Origin: Pseudoalteromonas luteoviolacea S2607
GTDB lineage: Bacteria > Pseudomonadota > Gammaproteobacteria > Enterobacterales > Alteromonadaceae
DNA: 64,000 nt
Reading direction: 5' to 3'
Assembly (NCBI RefSeq): GCF_001625575.1
Contig: NZ_AUXV01000072.1
Span: forward strand, 310,001-374,000
The number at the start of each line of letters is the position of its first letter. Within the stretch, counting starts at the first letter, position 1. The translations under genes and the position numbers were made by a program. Under the pieces are notes generated by a model. That model had not been told where the DNA came from, made no database searches, and was given only the letters and a program-made list of their open reading frames with translations. Below are positions 1-7,267 of the stretch, piece by piece.

Positions 1-923
1 TTTCCCGACTCATCAACATAAGGCGCTAACGGTCCAATTGCGAGTAATACAACCAAACCTAATGATAGTAATAACCCCCATAAAGCGGCTTTAAGACCTT
101 TCTTCTCTTGCTCCGTAACCGCAAAATCAGATAGATCCATGCCTTCTGGTAGCTCGTAGGACATCTTCGACAGTCTCGGTTCTACAAACTTTTTAGTTAC
201 CCACGCACCAATACCGACTAGCATAAAGGTAGATACAAAAATAAAGTAATAATGCATCGTTGCTGGCGTTAATTCATTGCCATTCGCATCCGTAAACGGA
301 ATCCCCTGTGATTCAGCAAAGATCTGTGCATTTAAACCAATAACAACATCAACTGGCGTTGCTGGGAGTAAATTTGCACTGAACCCAGCCGAAACCCCCG
401 CAAACGCAGCCGCCATACCAATCAATGGATTTTTACCAAGCCCTGCGTAGAGTAAACCTGCGAGCGGAATTAAAATTAGATAACCCGCATCTGTCGCAAT
501 GGAGCTCATAATCCCCAAGAAGATAAGGGCAGGAGCTAAGTACTTGTCTTTTAAGCGAGTACCTAGTTTTTTAATTATCGCATTGAATAAACCCGAGCTT
601 TCTGCAACCCCAACGCCAAGCATCACGATCAGGATCACACCAAGTATCCCATTGCCAAACCCAAGCCAATTTTGCAACAAGGCATTGTCAAAAAACCATA
701 CAACATGCGTAGGATCTGTCATGTTTTTAATCGTATGGATAACCGGGTTCCCATCTGCACCTTGTGTTTCAAACGTTAAACCTCCGATGAGGGCTGTTAA
801 AGCAAAGGCACCTAGGATGAACCATATAAATATAATAATGGGATCAGGGATTTTCTTACCGGCTTTTTCTATAAATGAGATAACCCCACTCCCATTTTGT
901 TTTACCGTTTCAGCTGTCGACAC
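1..923 (-). CDS. AbgT-family transporter (N-terminal part, runs off window)
   Basis: About 307 residues can be read leftward from a GTG at 923 to the window edge, where the frame is still open; the family is usually near 520 residues. A hydrophilic N-terminus (STAETVKQNGSGVISFIEKAGKKIPDP, split here as STAETVKQNG then SGVISFIEKAGKKIPDP) precedes several hydrophobic segments and the phrases SSIATDAGYLILIPLAGLLY and GKNPLIGMAAAFAGVSAGFS, which fit AbgT transporters (p-aminobenzoyl-glutamate or related antimetabolite transport). The GTG is chosen because AGGA lies about 8 nt upstream and the N-terminus matches the family. The substrate is not determined by the sequence. Confidence 0.85.
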   Translation of the reverse strand, partial: MSTAETVKQNGSGVISFIEKAGKKIPDPIIIFIWFILGAFALTALIGGLTFETQGADGNPVIHTIKNMTDPTHVVWFFDNALLQNWLGFGNGILGVILIVMLGVGVAESSGLFNAIIKKLGTRLKDKYLAPALIFLGIMSSIATDAGYLILIPLAGLLYAGLGKNPLIGMAAAFAGVSAGFSANLLPATPVDVVIGLNAQIFAESQGIPFTDANGNELTPATMHYYFIFVSTFMLVGIGAWVTKKFVEPRLSKMSYELPEGMDLSDFAVTEQEKKGLKAALWGLLLSLGLVVLLAIGPLAPYVDESG

Positions 924-1156
924 GCGAATTTTCCTAATGTTTATAAACTTCTTACTTTTTCAACCAACCGGTCAAATCAGTACAAAGGTGTCATTTTAAC
1001 CATCAGATAGACAATTTAGAAAGGCTTGAGGTGAAGTAAAAGAGGGGGAAGATGTAACACTATCGCCACGCAAAATGCAGATAAGCTTCCAATATTACTG
1101 TAACTAGCGGAGCTAAAAGCGACAAAATCGCGCCTTTAACTCAACAGACGAATACA

Positions 1157-1405
1157 CTAATGGCGCTGTTTAGGACCAACCCTTACTAGGTCTTTACCAT
1201 TTTCGAAGACCTCCTGAGTAACCCAGCGCCCGAGCAAAAGCTGATGGTTATCATCTAATACCGCTACAAACGGTCTGCCACTGCTATTATGTACTGCAAG
1301 CGCAATGCCCGCTACATTCTCCAGTCCCAATCCTCCGTTTTCCACTAAAGTCAAAAATGACTCTAACTCTACTAAAGTACTAATTTCTTCTTTGTCATCA
1401 ATCAT
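1157..1405 (-). CDS. Small hypothetical protein, 82 aa
   Basis: Open frame of 82 residues, acidic in its N-terminal third (MIDDKEEISTLVELESF) followed by a mixed alpha/beta-like stretch (GRPFVAVLDDNHQLLLGRWV). No signal peptide or membrane segment. The ribosome-binding site is weak (AAAGAGCC about 7 nt upstream). It stands alone between the AbgT-type transporter and a small peptide gene on the same strand. I do not recognise a family; it is kept because its composition is protein-like and no better frame overlaps it. Confidence 0.5.
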   Translation of the reverse strand: MIDDKEEISTLVELESFLTLVENGGLGLENVAGIALAVHNSSGRPFVAVLDDNHQLLLGRWVTQEVFENGKDLVRVGPKQRH

Positions 1406-1612
1406 GCTGTTTGGCTCTTTGGATGTGCAATACAGGTAGAATATCAGTTATGAAATGGCGGATAAATAAAGCGCTCAACAATTACGATGAAGATTAGCAG
1501 ACTCTTAAGGTCGGGCCTGTATAAAAGATTGGTTATTAAAACCTTGTAGATACGACAATGAGCATCACATAAATGATGCTCTCAAACAACCAAATCTGTC
1601 AAAGGGGGGAGG

Positions 1613-1786
1613 TTACTCAACGTATCCGCATGTTTTTGGAGCAAGAGACAAATTTTGACAAATATTACCATCCGTTTGATGAGTATTACCCAAACCGCCT
1701 ACGGCATTAGGTGTTAAAGCTTTGCCATCATTAATATTTTTTTGAGAAAGGCTTTTAATTTGTTTTTTTTGTAATTTTAATTTCAT
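1613..1786 (-). CDS. Putative Gly-Gly leader precursor peptide (57 aa)
   Basis: The frame extends 6 codons further, but the ATG at 1786 has AGGA 8 nt upstream and gives the N-terminus MKLKLQKKQIKSLSQKN, matching the start of another small gene at 33,658 (MKLKLKSKPIKNLS). A leader-like basic segment ends in LTPNAVGG; the remaining 26 residues contain two cysteines and no strong charge. The layout (basic leader, conserved TP-x-VGG junction, short Cys-containing core) is that of secreted or modified precursor peptides processed after a double glycine. No modifying enzyme or peptidase-containing transporter lies next to it, so the mature product is unknown. Confidence 0.6.
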   Translation of the reverse strand: MKLKLQKKQIKSLSQKNINDGKALTPNAVGGLGNTHQTDGNICQNLSLAPKTCGYVE

Positions 1787-1822
1787 ATGGTTAATCCTTA
1801 CCATTTTATAAACAATACTGCT

Positions 1823-1855
1823 GCCGGAATGTTGTTATTATTATTATATTCCGGC
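1823..1855. promoter_or_regulatory. Inverted repeat upstream of the small peptide gene
   Basis: GCCGGAAT (1823-1830) and ATTCCGGC (1848-1855) form a perfect 8-bp stem with a 17-nt AT-rich loop, 37-69 nt upstream of the precursor peptide start at 1786. It may be an operator or a 5' UTR hairpin. The rest of the 1,787-2,185 gap shows no gene. Confidence 0.4.
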
Positions 1856-2185
1856 GTACATTGGAAAGTGAAAAATTAAACTCCCATCTAAATTAGGGCT
1901 TAATCATTCAGTAAAGTAACCCTACCTCAGAAAAAACAAAATAAAAACCCATAAAAGGTACATTATTAATCATTTAATAAGCACCCTCGCAAAAGCCCAG
2001 AGTTGCTAAGTAGCATCATGCACCTTATTAGAAGGGTTAAGACACAGTGTTATTAGGTTTATTTCTTAATTGCGGTTAAAGTTTTGGCGGGTAAATTGGT
2101 TTATTGACTCTGCACAGGCACAATATCTCAAAGACTTTTACCCCATCACTGAATCAATTAACCAAGTGACAGGGTAAAAATGGCC

Positions 2186-3532
2186 TTAAAAATGGCGGTT
2201 TTTAGGCAGCCGAGTCAGGTCTAACTTCAGTATTTTTGAACGTCGCTGATAGTTATATAGTGATTTTTTCTTAGCTGGTAAGTCGTCCACGTTGGCACAG
2301 TCAAAACCCTGCTCCAAAAACCAATGGATACTGCGCGTAGTCAAAGCAAATAGAGCTTTATAGCCCTGTTTTCTTGCTTTGTTTATGACTGTTCTTAATA
2401 AAAAGCTGCCTCTGTCCGCATCTCGGTACTGTGGGTGCACAGCAAGACTTGCAAACTCTCCGGCTTCTTCTTCTGGGAATGTATAAAGAGCAGCACAGGC
2501 AATGATTAAGCCATCCCGTTCGATGACTGTAAACTGCTCAATTTCCATCTCCAATTGCTCTCTTGATCGACGCACCAAATAGCCCAGCTCTTCAAGCGGA
2601 CGGATCAGGTTAAGCACACCATTAATGTCGCTAATTGTTGCACTTCGCAATTGCTCTGAGCTTTGTGGCGCGATTTGCGTACCAATCCCATCCAATGAAA
2701 AAAGCTCTTGCAACAGTGCACCGTCCTCTTTATAACTCACTAGATGGCATCGATGGATCCCCCCTCGACATGCTTCGATTGCCGCATTTAAAAACACCGC
2801 AGCACTTTTACAAATCTCACTGCTCTTGTGGTACTTTGCCAACAAATGAGCGGCTTCATTGGGCATCAACTCCGCAATCGCCTCACCTTTTTCATCTAGG
2901 ATACCCGCTTCATGGCAGAATCCTATCATCTTGTCCGCATTGAGCTTAAGCGCCACCTGAGTTGCAATTTCTTCTGCGGTTAAGTTAAAACTCTCCCCAG
3001 TTACAGAAGCCGAAATGGGCCCCAACAGAACAATACTATTATTGTCTAGTTGATGCCTGATCCCATCGACATCAACACGGCGAACACGCCCTGAGTGATG
3101 ATAATCCACCCCATCATCAATCCCAAGAGGCTGAGCAATCACAAAGTTTCCACTCACCACATTTAATGAAGTTCCAGACATAGGCGTGCTACAAAGTGAC
3201 ATCGAAAGCATTGCCGTAATATCTAACTGCATCGCGCCGCTCACTTGCTTAATAGTTTGAAGCGACTCGTTATCAGTGACTCTGATCCCATTGTGAAACG
3301 CGCTATGGATACCAGCTTGGGACAAAGCATTGTCAAATTGTGGTCGCGCACCAAACACCAAAACAATTTTGATGCCTAGGCTCGTTAATAAAGCCACATC
3401 ATTAATGATGCTTCGATAACCTGGTTGCTCCACGGCCTCTCCACCAAGCATAACGACAAACGTTTTGCCGCGGTGAGCGTTTACATACGGAGTAGATTGG
3501 CGAAAGCCAGCGACCAATTCAGTTGTACGCAC
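2186..3532 (-). CDS. argA: Amino-acid N-acetyltransferase (N-acetylglutamate synthase)
   Basis: ArgA transfers acetyl from acetyl-CoA to glutamate, the first committed step of arginine synthesis, in the cytoplasm. The 448 residues match the usual length (about 440). The N-terminal two thirds form the amino-acid-kinase-like arginine-binding domain (FVVMLGGEAVEQ near residue 25, LVFGARPQFD near 58), and the last 150 residues form the GNAT domain (EFASLAVHPQYRDADRGSFLL, the acetyl-CoA-binding region). The start lies 57 nt from the first of two ARG boxes in the divergent upstream region, so ArgR repression by arginine is expected. It is transcribed alone. Confidence 0.95.
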   Translation of the reverse strand: MRTTELVAGFRQSTPYVNAHRGKTFVVMLGGEAVEQPGYRSIINDVALLTSLGIKIVLVFGARPQFDNALSQAGIHSAFHNGIRVTDNESLQTIKQVSGAMQLDITAMLSMSLCSTPMSGTSLNVVSGNFVIAQPLGIDDGVDYHHSGRVRRVDVDGIRHQLDNNSIVLLGPISASVTGESFNLTAEEIATQVALKLNADKMIGFCHEAGILDEKGEAIAELMPNEAAHLLAKYHKSSEICKSAAVFLNAAIEACRGGIHRCHLVSYKEDGALLQELFSLDGIGTQIAPQSSEQLRSATISDINGVLNLIRPLEELGYLVRRSREQLEMEIEQFTVIERDGLIIACAALYTFPEEEAGEFASLAVHPQYRDADRGSFLLRTVINKARKQGYKALFALTTRSIHWFLEQGFDCANVDDLPAKKKSLYNYQRRSKILKLDLTRLPKNRHF

Positions 3533-3588
3533 TGTATTTACCTTTTGAATGCAGAATGATTAAACACGAACAAGTTACCCAACATCAT

Positions 3589-3627
3589 AAAGAATTATTA
3601 TGCACAATTAAAGAATTATTATTCTTT
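3589..3627. promoter_or_regulatory. Tandem ARG boxes (ArgR operators) upstream of argA
   Basis: AAAGAATTATTATGCA at 3589-3604 and AAAGAATTATTATTCTTT at 3610-3627 start exactly 21 bp apart, the spacing of paired 18-bp ARG boxes separated by 3 bp on one DNA face. Both resemble the TNTGAATWWWWATTCANW consensus, and the second is nearly palindromic. They lie in the argA leader/promoter region, which supports ArgR control of argA; the rightward gene at 3,856 is more than 220 nt away. The rest of 3,533-3,855 shows no gene. Confidence 0.7.
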
Positions 3628-3855
3628 GATTGTGCTTTTTCATCTACAACCCAACTTTTAAATCCCAATAAAAGCAACATTGATAACATGCAACCTCGTG
3701 AATAAGCATTCACATCACTGTAATGCTATTAGAAGTTACTGTCTGCTGTACGAAAAACTGGTCGAATGCCTTGTGGATTGTTGATGAAGATTGCCGCGCA
3801 GGCCTAAATTGCCGTACACTCTAATCAATTTCAGATTATTTTTAATGAGGTGCTT

Positions 3856-4554
3856 GTGCCTAAAACTGACAAGAAACAATCTGGCATGTTTAGCCAGTTG
3901 ATGTTTAACATTATTATTCCTGTACTTGTGCTTACTCGCTTGTCTGGTGAAGATTCTTTAGGACCAACATTGGGTATTATCGTAGCCCTTGCCTTCCCTG
4001 TCGGTTTTGGTCTTTGGGAGCGCAGTAGAACAGGGAAATTCAACTTTATTTCTGGACTAGGCATTGTGTCTGTTCTTCTAACTGGCGGCATTAGCTTGCT
4101 AGAGCTTGATGCTAAATACATTGCGATTAAAGAAGCGTTAATACCGGGCATCATCGGTATTGCCATCGTAGTAAGCCAATACACTAAATACCCGCTACTT
4201 AAAACAATGATGTTTAACGACAATATCATGGACATCAAAAAAATAGAGTCTGCACTGGAGCAAGCAGGCAACACCGAAAAGCTGTCAAAAGTGCAAGTTG
4301 TCGCATCCAATATTCTTGCCGCATCCTTTTTCTTATCGTCGGTATTAAACTATGTCTTGGCAAAAATGATCGTCGTCAGCCCAGCTGGCACTGAAGCTTA
4401 CAATAGCGAATTGGGCCGTATGACCGCACTGAGTTACCCAGTCATTGTGCTACCTACCATGATCATCTTTTTTGTTGCGCTTTATTATCTCCTAACCTCC
4501 CTCAAGAAGCTCACAGGGTTAAAGGTTGAAGAGATGTTCCACGAACCAGAATAG
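3856..4554 (+). CDS. VC0807-like integral membrane protein
   Basis: About 232 residues with six likely membrane helices (for example FNIIIPVLVLTRL, LGIIVALAFPVGFGLW, ISGLGIVSVLLTGGISLL, VIVLPTMIIFFVALYYLL). The pattern fits the VC0807/intracellular-septation-like family of unknown function. Two GTG codons compete: 3850 and 3856. I prefer 3856 because GAGG (3847-3850) lies 5 nt upstream of it. Transport or envelope roles have been proposed for such families, but nothing here defines one. Confidence 0.7.
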   Translation: MPKTDKKQSGMFSQLMFNIIIPVLVLTRLSGEDSLGPTLGIIVALAFPVGFGLWERSRTGKFNFISGLGIVSVLLTGGISLLELDAKYIAIKEALIPGIIGIAIVVSQYTKYPLLKTMMFNDNIMDIKKIESALEQAGNTEKLSKVQVVASNILAASFFLSSVLNYVLAKMIVVSPAGTEAYNSELGRMTALSYPVIVLPTMIIFFVALYYLLTSLKKLTGLKVEEMFHEPE

Positions 4555-4687
4555 ACAGTACACGACTATTTGGGGAGCAGTCACGCCTCTCCCCAAGCCT
4601 ATAAAATCAAAATAAACAAACACTTAAAAAGTCTTAATTTTAATTTGTACATTATCCCCGCGCTTTTAGCCACCGTTATTGTGACCA

Positions 4688-4704
4688 ACAAATATAAAAT
4701 TTGT
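4688..4704. promoter_or_regulatory. Small palindrome upstream of the RNA-repair operon
   Basis: ACAAAT (4688-4693) and ATTTGT (4699-4704) form a 6-bp dyad about 80 nt upstream of the first mini-ORF. It could be an operator. No sigma-54 promoter and no RtcR regulator gene are visible, so operon control probably differs from that of E. coli rtcBA. Confidence 0.2.
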
Positions 4705-4781
4705 GTTTGCATTGGTTTAAAAAAGGGACTAACATTGCGCCGAATTATTCATTACCACCTAACTGTAGAGGAGTATAAACC

Positions 4782-4823
4782 ATGACACATACATTATTAC
4801 CCTTTGCAGGTCTAATCCGCTAA
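4782..4823 (+). CDS. Leader mini-ORF of 13 codons before rtcB
   Basis: ATG at 4782 is preceded by GAGGAG (4768-4773), a stronger Shine-Dalgarno than that of most genes here. It encodes MTHTLLPFAGLIR and stops at 4821-4823. Its last codons enter the 5' strand of a 7-bp stem that closes a folded leader (4806-4897), so ribosomes translating it should influence that fold. The layout resembles an attenuation or translational-control leader. The upstream motif (AGGAGTATAAACC then ATG) closely resembles that of the second mini-ORF at 7134 in the same operon. Confidence 0.45.
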   Translation: MTHTLLPFAGLIR

Positions 4824-4937
4824 GTAGCTAGAAGCTAACTACATTTTTAGCTTTCGTGTAAAGCTACCTCCGGTCACTTAAAGTGAGTACGGCCTGCCAA
4901 TACGTTTTTCGTTTTAAATACTATTTTAAGGTATTGG
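4806..4937 (+). ncRNA. Folded leader RNA of rtcB with cloverleaf-like arms
   Basis: GCAGGTC (4806-4812) pairs with GGCCTGC (4891-4897) over 7 bp with one G-U pair. Inside lie three hairpins: TAGCT-AGA-AGCTA (4825-4837), TAGCTTT-CGTGT-AAAGCTA (4848-4866) and TCACT-TAA-AGTGA (4874-4886). TAGCT/AGCTA occurs in both of the first two arms, so they can pair alternatively. Just downstream, CCAATAC (4897-4903) pairs with GTATTGG (4931-4937) next to the rtcB Shine-Dalgarno (AAGG, 4928-4931) and start codon. It is not a canonical tRNA: no T-loop or anticodon arm is recognised. It is either a regulatory leader or a tRNA/Y-RNA-like substrate of the repair enzymes; the pairing was found by eye only. Confidence 0.45.
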
Positions 4938-4941
4938 TATT

Positions 4942-6108
4942 ATGGGCAACTCCGTCCAAAAAATTACAGAAAATACGACCCTCATTGCGTCTGATGATAC
5001 GTGGATTGAAGGGCAAGCTATCCAGCAACTAGTTAAAACTTCTCAGCTTGCAGGTATGCACCATGTAGCTGGTATGCCAGATCTACACCCAGGAAGAGGC
5101 TACCCTATTGGGGCTGCGTTTTTTACTCAAGATAAAGTTTATCCAGCACTTGTCGGTAACGATATTGGCTGTGGAATGTCGCTATGGCAAACTTCCGTGA
5201 AGGTCGCTAAGGTCAACTTAGACAAGCTGACTAAAAAGTTTGCACACGTAGAGCAGCCTCTTGATGCGAGCTGGGAACAAATAATTCAGGCACGTAAAGC
5301 AGAAAAAAACATTGTCACTCATCGCTTTGACCATGCACTAGGCACAATAGGCGGTGGCAATCATTTTGCTGAGTTCCAAGCTATCGACGAAGTGTATGAC
5401 CAAAGCGCTTTGGAGTCGCTTGGCCTCAACAAAAAGCAGCTGCAACTATTAGTGCATTCCGGCTCAAGAGGTTTAGGCCAATCCATTTTAGTAAACCACA
5501 TTGAACACTATAATCATGACGGGTTGCACATCCATGAGGCGAGTTTTCAAGACTATATAACGGCGCACGACGAGGCGCTGCGATGGGCCGAGCTCAACCG
5601 AGAGTTGATTGCGCTACGCTTTTTAGATGCCATCAGAGCCACTGGGCACTGCACGTTAGATATTAATCACAATTTAGTTTGTGAAACACGTATTGGTAAC
5701 ACCTTTGGCTGGCTGCACCGTAAAGGCGCAACGCCGAGCGATAAAGGCTGCGTGGTCATTCCTGGTTCTCGAGGTGATTACAGTTACCTAGTTCGACCCA
5801 TTACTGGCACCAGTGAACAAGCGCACTCTAACTTGCTTTCGCTGGCCCATGGAGCGGGCAGAAAGTGGAAACGAGGTGATTGTCAGGGGCGCTTGAGTCA
5901 CAAATACAAACGTGATGATTTGTATCGCACTGCAATTGGGAGCCGCGTGATATGTGGCAACAAAGAACTGCTGTACGATGAAGCACCCCAAGCCTATAAA
6001 AAATGCGAAACCATCATCAGTGATCTCATTGATGCAAAATTAATTGAAGTCATTGCCAGACTTCGCCCTGTACTCACGTTTAAAACCAATGGGAGTTGCT
6101 CAGAATGA
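4942..6108 (+). CDS. rtcB: RNA-splicing ligase RtcB (short RtcB2-like form)
   Basis: RtcB joins RNA 3'-phosphate or 2',3'-cyclic phosphate ends to 5'-OH ends using GTP and Mn2+. At 388 residues it is slightly shorter than E. coli RtcB (408). Visible active-site elements are GNDIGCGMS with metal-binding Cys77, GGGNHF at 138-142, HSGSRGLG at 172-179, and LAHGAGR with His303, the expected guanylylated histidine. The stop overlaps the prfH start (ATGA at 6105-6108), implying translational coupling. Fusion to a prfH neighbour is typical of the RtcB2-PrfH branch, which is linked to repair of ribosomes cut at the decoding centre. Its start is next to a hairpin in the leader. Confidence 0.95.
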   Translation: MGNSVQKITENTTLIASDDTWIEGQAIQQLVKTSQLAGMHHVAGMPDLHPGRGYPIGAAFFTQDKVYPALVGNDIGCGMSLWQTSVKVAKVNLDKLTKKFAHVEQPLDASWEQIIQARKAEKNIVTHRFDHALGTIGGGNHFAEFQAIDEVYDQSALESLGLNKKQLQLLVHSGSRGLGQSILVNHIEHYNHDGLHIHEASFQDYITAHDEALRWAELNRELIALRFLDAIRATGHCTLDINHNLVCETRIGNTFGWLHRKGATPSDKGCVVIPGSRGDYSYLVRPITGTSEQAHSNLLSLAHGAGRKWKRGDCQGRLSHKYKRDDLYRTAIGSRVICGNKELLYDEAPQAYKKCETIISDLIDAKLIEVIARLRPVLTFKTNGSCSE

Positions 6109-6731
6109 TTTTATTGCAATTGTCTTCTGGGCAAGGCCCCCTTGAATGCTGTAAAGCGCTTGGTCTAGCTTTTGCTCAAATACTAAAAGAGAGCAAATCT
6201 CAAGGGATAGTCTGCGAGACTCTTGAGTTGACACCCGCAGAAAAGCAAACCTGCTACAAGTCAGTCGTGGTGAAGTTATCATCACCTGATATACAGGCCA
6301 CAAAGCAATTTGCGCAAAGTTGGCAAGGCGCGATGTTGTGGGTATGCGAAAGCCAATTTCGTCCAAACCATAGACGTAAAAACTGGTTTTTCAGTGGCCA
6401 AATGTATGAATTAGATGAGCATCAATTTGACGCCGAGATCACCTTTCAAACATGCCGAGCATCGGGAGCCGGTGGCCAGCATGTGAATAAAACCGATTCA
6501 GCCGTCAGAGCGACGCATGCTAAAACGGGGATTTCGGTACGCGTTGAAAGTGAGCGCAGCCAACATGCTAATAAAAAGCTGGCTCGAGCATTGGTTCTGC
6601 AAAAGTTGGCTGAAATTCAGCAAACACAAGTGCACGCACAAGAGAAATCGCGTTGGCAACAGCATCAGAAAGTTGAACGAGGCGACCCTATGAGGGTTTT
6701 TAAAGGGCCAAAGTTTGTCGCCAAACACTAG
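6105..6731 (+). CDS. prfH: Peptide chain release factor homologue PrfH (RF-H)
   Basis: 208 residues with the GGQ catalytic loop of class-1 release factors (SGAGGQHVNKTDSAVRATH; GGQ at 123-125) but without the full codon-recognition domains of RF1/RF2. The basic C-terminal tail (KSRWQQHQKVERGDPMRVFKG) matches domain 3 of release factors. The family rescues ribosomes stalled by damage in the 16S decoding centre, releasing the nascent chain so that RtcB can reseal the rRNA. The ATG at 6105 overlaps the rtcB stop by 4 nt and is preferred to the upstream TTG at 6096. Confidence 0.92.
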   Translation: MILLQLSSGQGPLECCKALGLAFAQILKESKSQGIVCETLELTPAEKQTCYKSVVVKLSSPDIQATKQFAQSWQGAMLWVCESQFRPNHRRKNWFFSGQMYELDEHQFDAEITFQTCRASGAGGQHVNKTDSAVRATHAKTGISVRVESERSQHANKKLARALVLQKLAEIQQTQVHAQEKSRWQQHQKVERGDPMRVFKGPKFVAKH

Positions 6732-6766
6732 TATGCGCCCTGCAACTCCCTAACAAGGAGCAAATT

Positions 6767-7111
6767 ATGTGTCATGTTTTATTTATTTGTAGCCGTAATC
6801 AATGGCGTAGCCCAACAGGGGAGCAAGTATGGAAAAATCACTCAGCGATCAATGTGCGCTCAGCTGGCACCAGCCCAAGAGCAAAAAAGACGGTCAACAC
6901 ACAAGATATCCAATGGGCGGATATCATTTTTACCATGGAAGAAAAGCATAAGTGTCGACTGAAATGCCAGTTTGCTCGCCAAACAAGATACAAAGATATA
7001 CGGGTGCTAGATGTACCCGATGAATACAGGTATATGGACCCAGCACTTGTTCAACTTTTCAAAGAAGTTGTAAGCATGCATTTAGGTATCTCATATCCCT
7101 TCAATGCCTAA
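6767..7111 (+). CDS. LMW protein-tyrosine-phosphatase-like protein
   Basis: 114 residues beginning MCHVLFICSRNQWRSPT, which contains the C-x5-R-S phosphatase loop (Cys8, Arg14, Ser15). A candidate acid (Asp85 in DVPDEY) lies near the C-terminus, as in the low-molecular-weight phosphotyrosine phosphatase/arsenate-reductase fold, though the protein is shorter than classical members (about 150). AAGGAG lies 7 nt before the ATG and 35 nt separate it from prfH, so it belongs to the operon. In this context it may remove phosphates from RNA ends or from a modified repair protein, rather than act on a tyrosine-kinase pathway; that is inference. Confidence 0.75.
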   Translation: MCHVLFICSRNQWRSPTGEQVWKNHSAINVRSAGTSPRAKKTVNTQDIQWADIIFTMEEKHKCRLKCQFARQTRYKDIRVLDVPDEYRYMDPALVQLFKEVVSMHLGISYPFNA

Positions 7112-7133
7112 CCGATTTAAAGAGGATAAAACC

Positions 7134-7139
7134 ATGTAA
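7134..7139 (+). promoter_or_regulatory. Minimal ORF AUG-UAA with strong Shine-Dalgarno
   Basis: AAGAGG (7120-7125) is followed 8 nt later by ATG directly followed by TAA. Such a start-stop element cannot encode a peptide, but it can load ribosomes and keep them until a release factor acts. These 6 nt are also the first bases of an 11-bp inverted repeat whose other arm covers the ribosome-binding site of the ligase gene at 7268. The similarity of its upstream motif to that at 4782 argues for a functional element. Confidence 0.5.
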
Positions 7140-7266
7140 TTCCACCTTTGCACATAGCTTCAGCATCTCGAGTGCTTTTAATTTTGGAAGCGATATGTGC
7201 CTATGCCCTTTGCGTACTGGCCAGTCTCACGGTTGGCCATCATTGACATAAATATTGGAATTACAT
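7134..7266 (+). ncRNA. Folded leader RNA before the RNA ligase gene
   Basis: ATGTAATTCCA (7134-7144) and TGGAATTACAT (7256-7266) are perfect reverse complements and enclose 111 nt. Inside, GCACATA (7150-7156) pairs with TATGTGC (7194-7200) and GCTTC (7157-7161) with GAAGC (7187-7191), capped by AGCA-TCTCGAG-TGCT (7162-7176). A second hairpin is TGGCCA (7218-7223) with TGGCCA (7234-7239). The outer stem hides the GGA Shine-Dalgarno (7257-7259) of the ligase gene and includes the AUG-UAA mini-ORF. It reads as a translation-controlled switch; a stable RNA product is the alternative. Confidence 0.55.
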
Positions 7267-7267
7267 T

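Noticed and set aside
499..999. 166-codon plus-strand frame
   Set aside because: It is the shadow of the AbgT-family gene, whose minus-strand frame gives recognisable transporter sequence.
4570..4785. 71-codon frame upstream of the rtcB leader
   Set aside because: No Shine-Dalgarno, unconvincing composition, and it overlaps the Shine-Dalgarno and ATG of the better-supported mini-ORF.
4806..4897. A tRNA gene in the rtcB leader
   Set aside because: The outer stem and three arms look cloverleaf-like, but there is no T-loop, anticodon arm or normal arm spacing; kept only as a structured leader.
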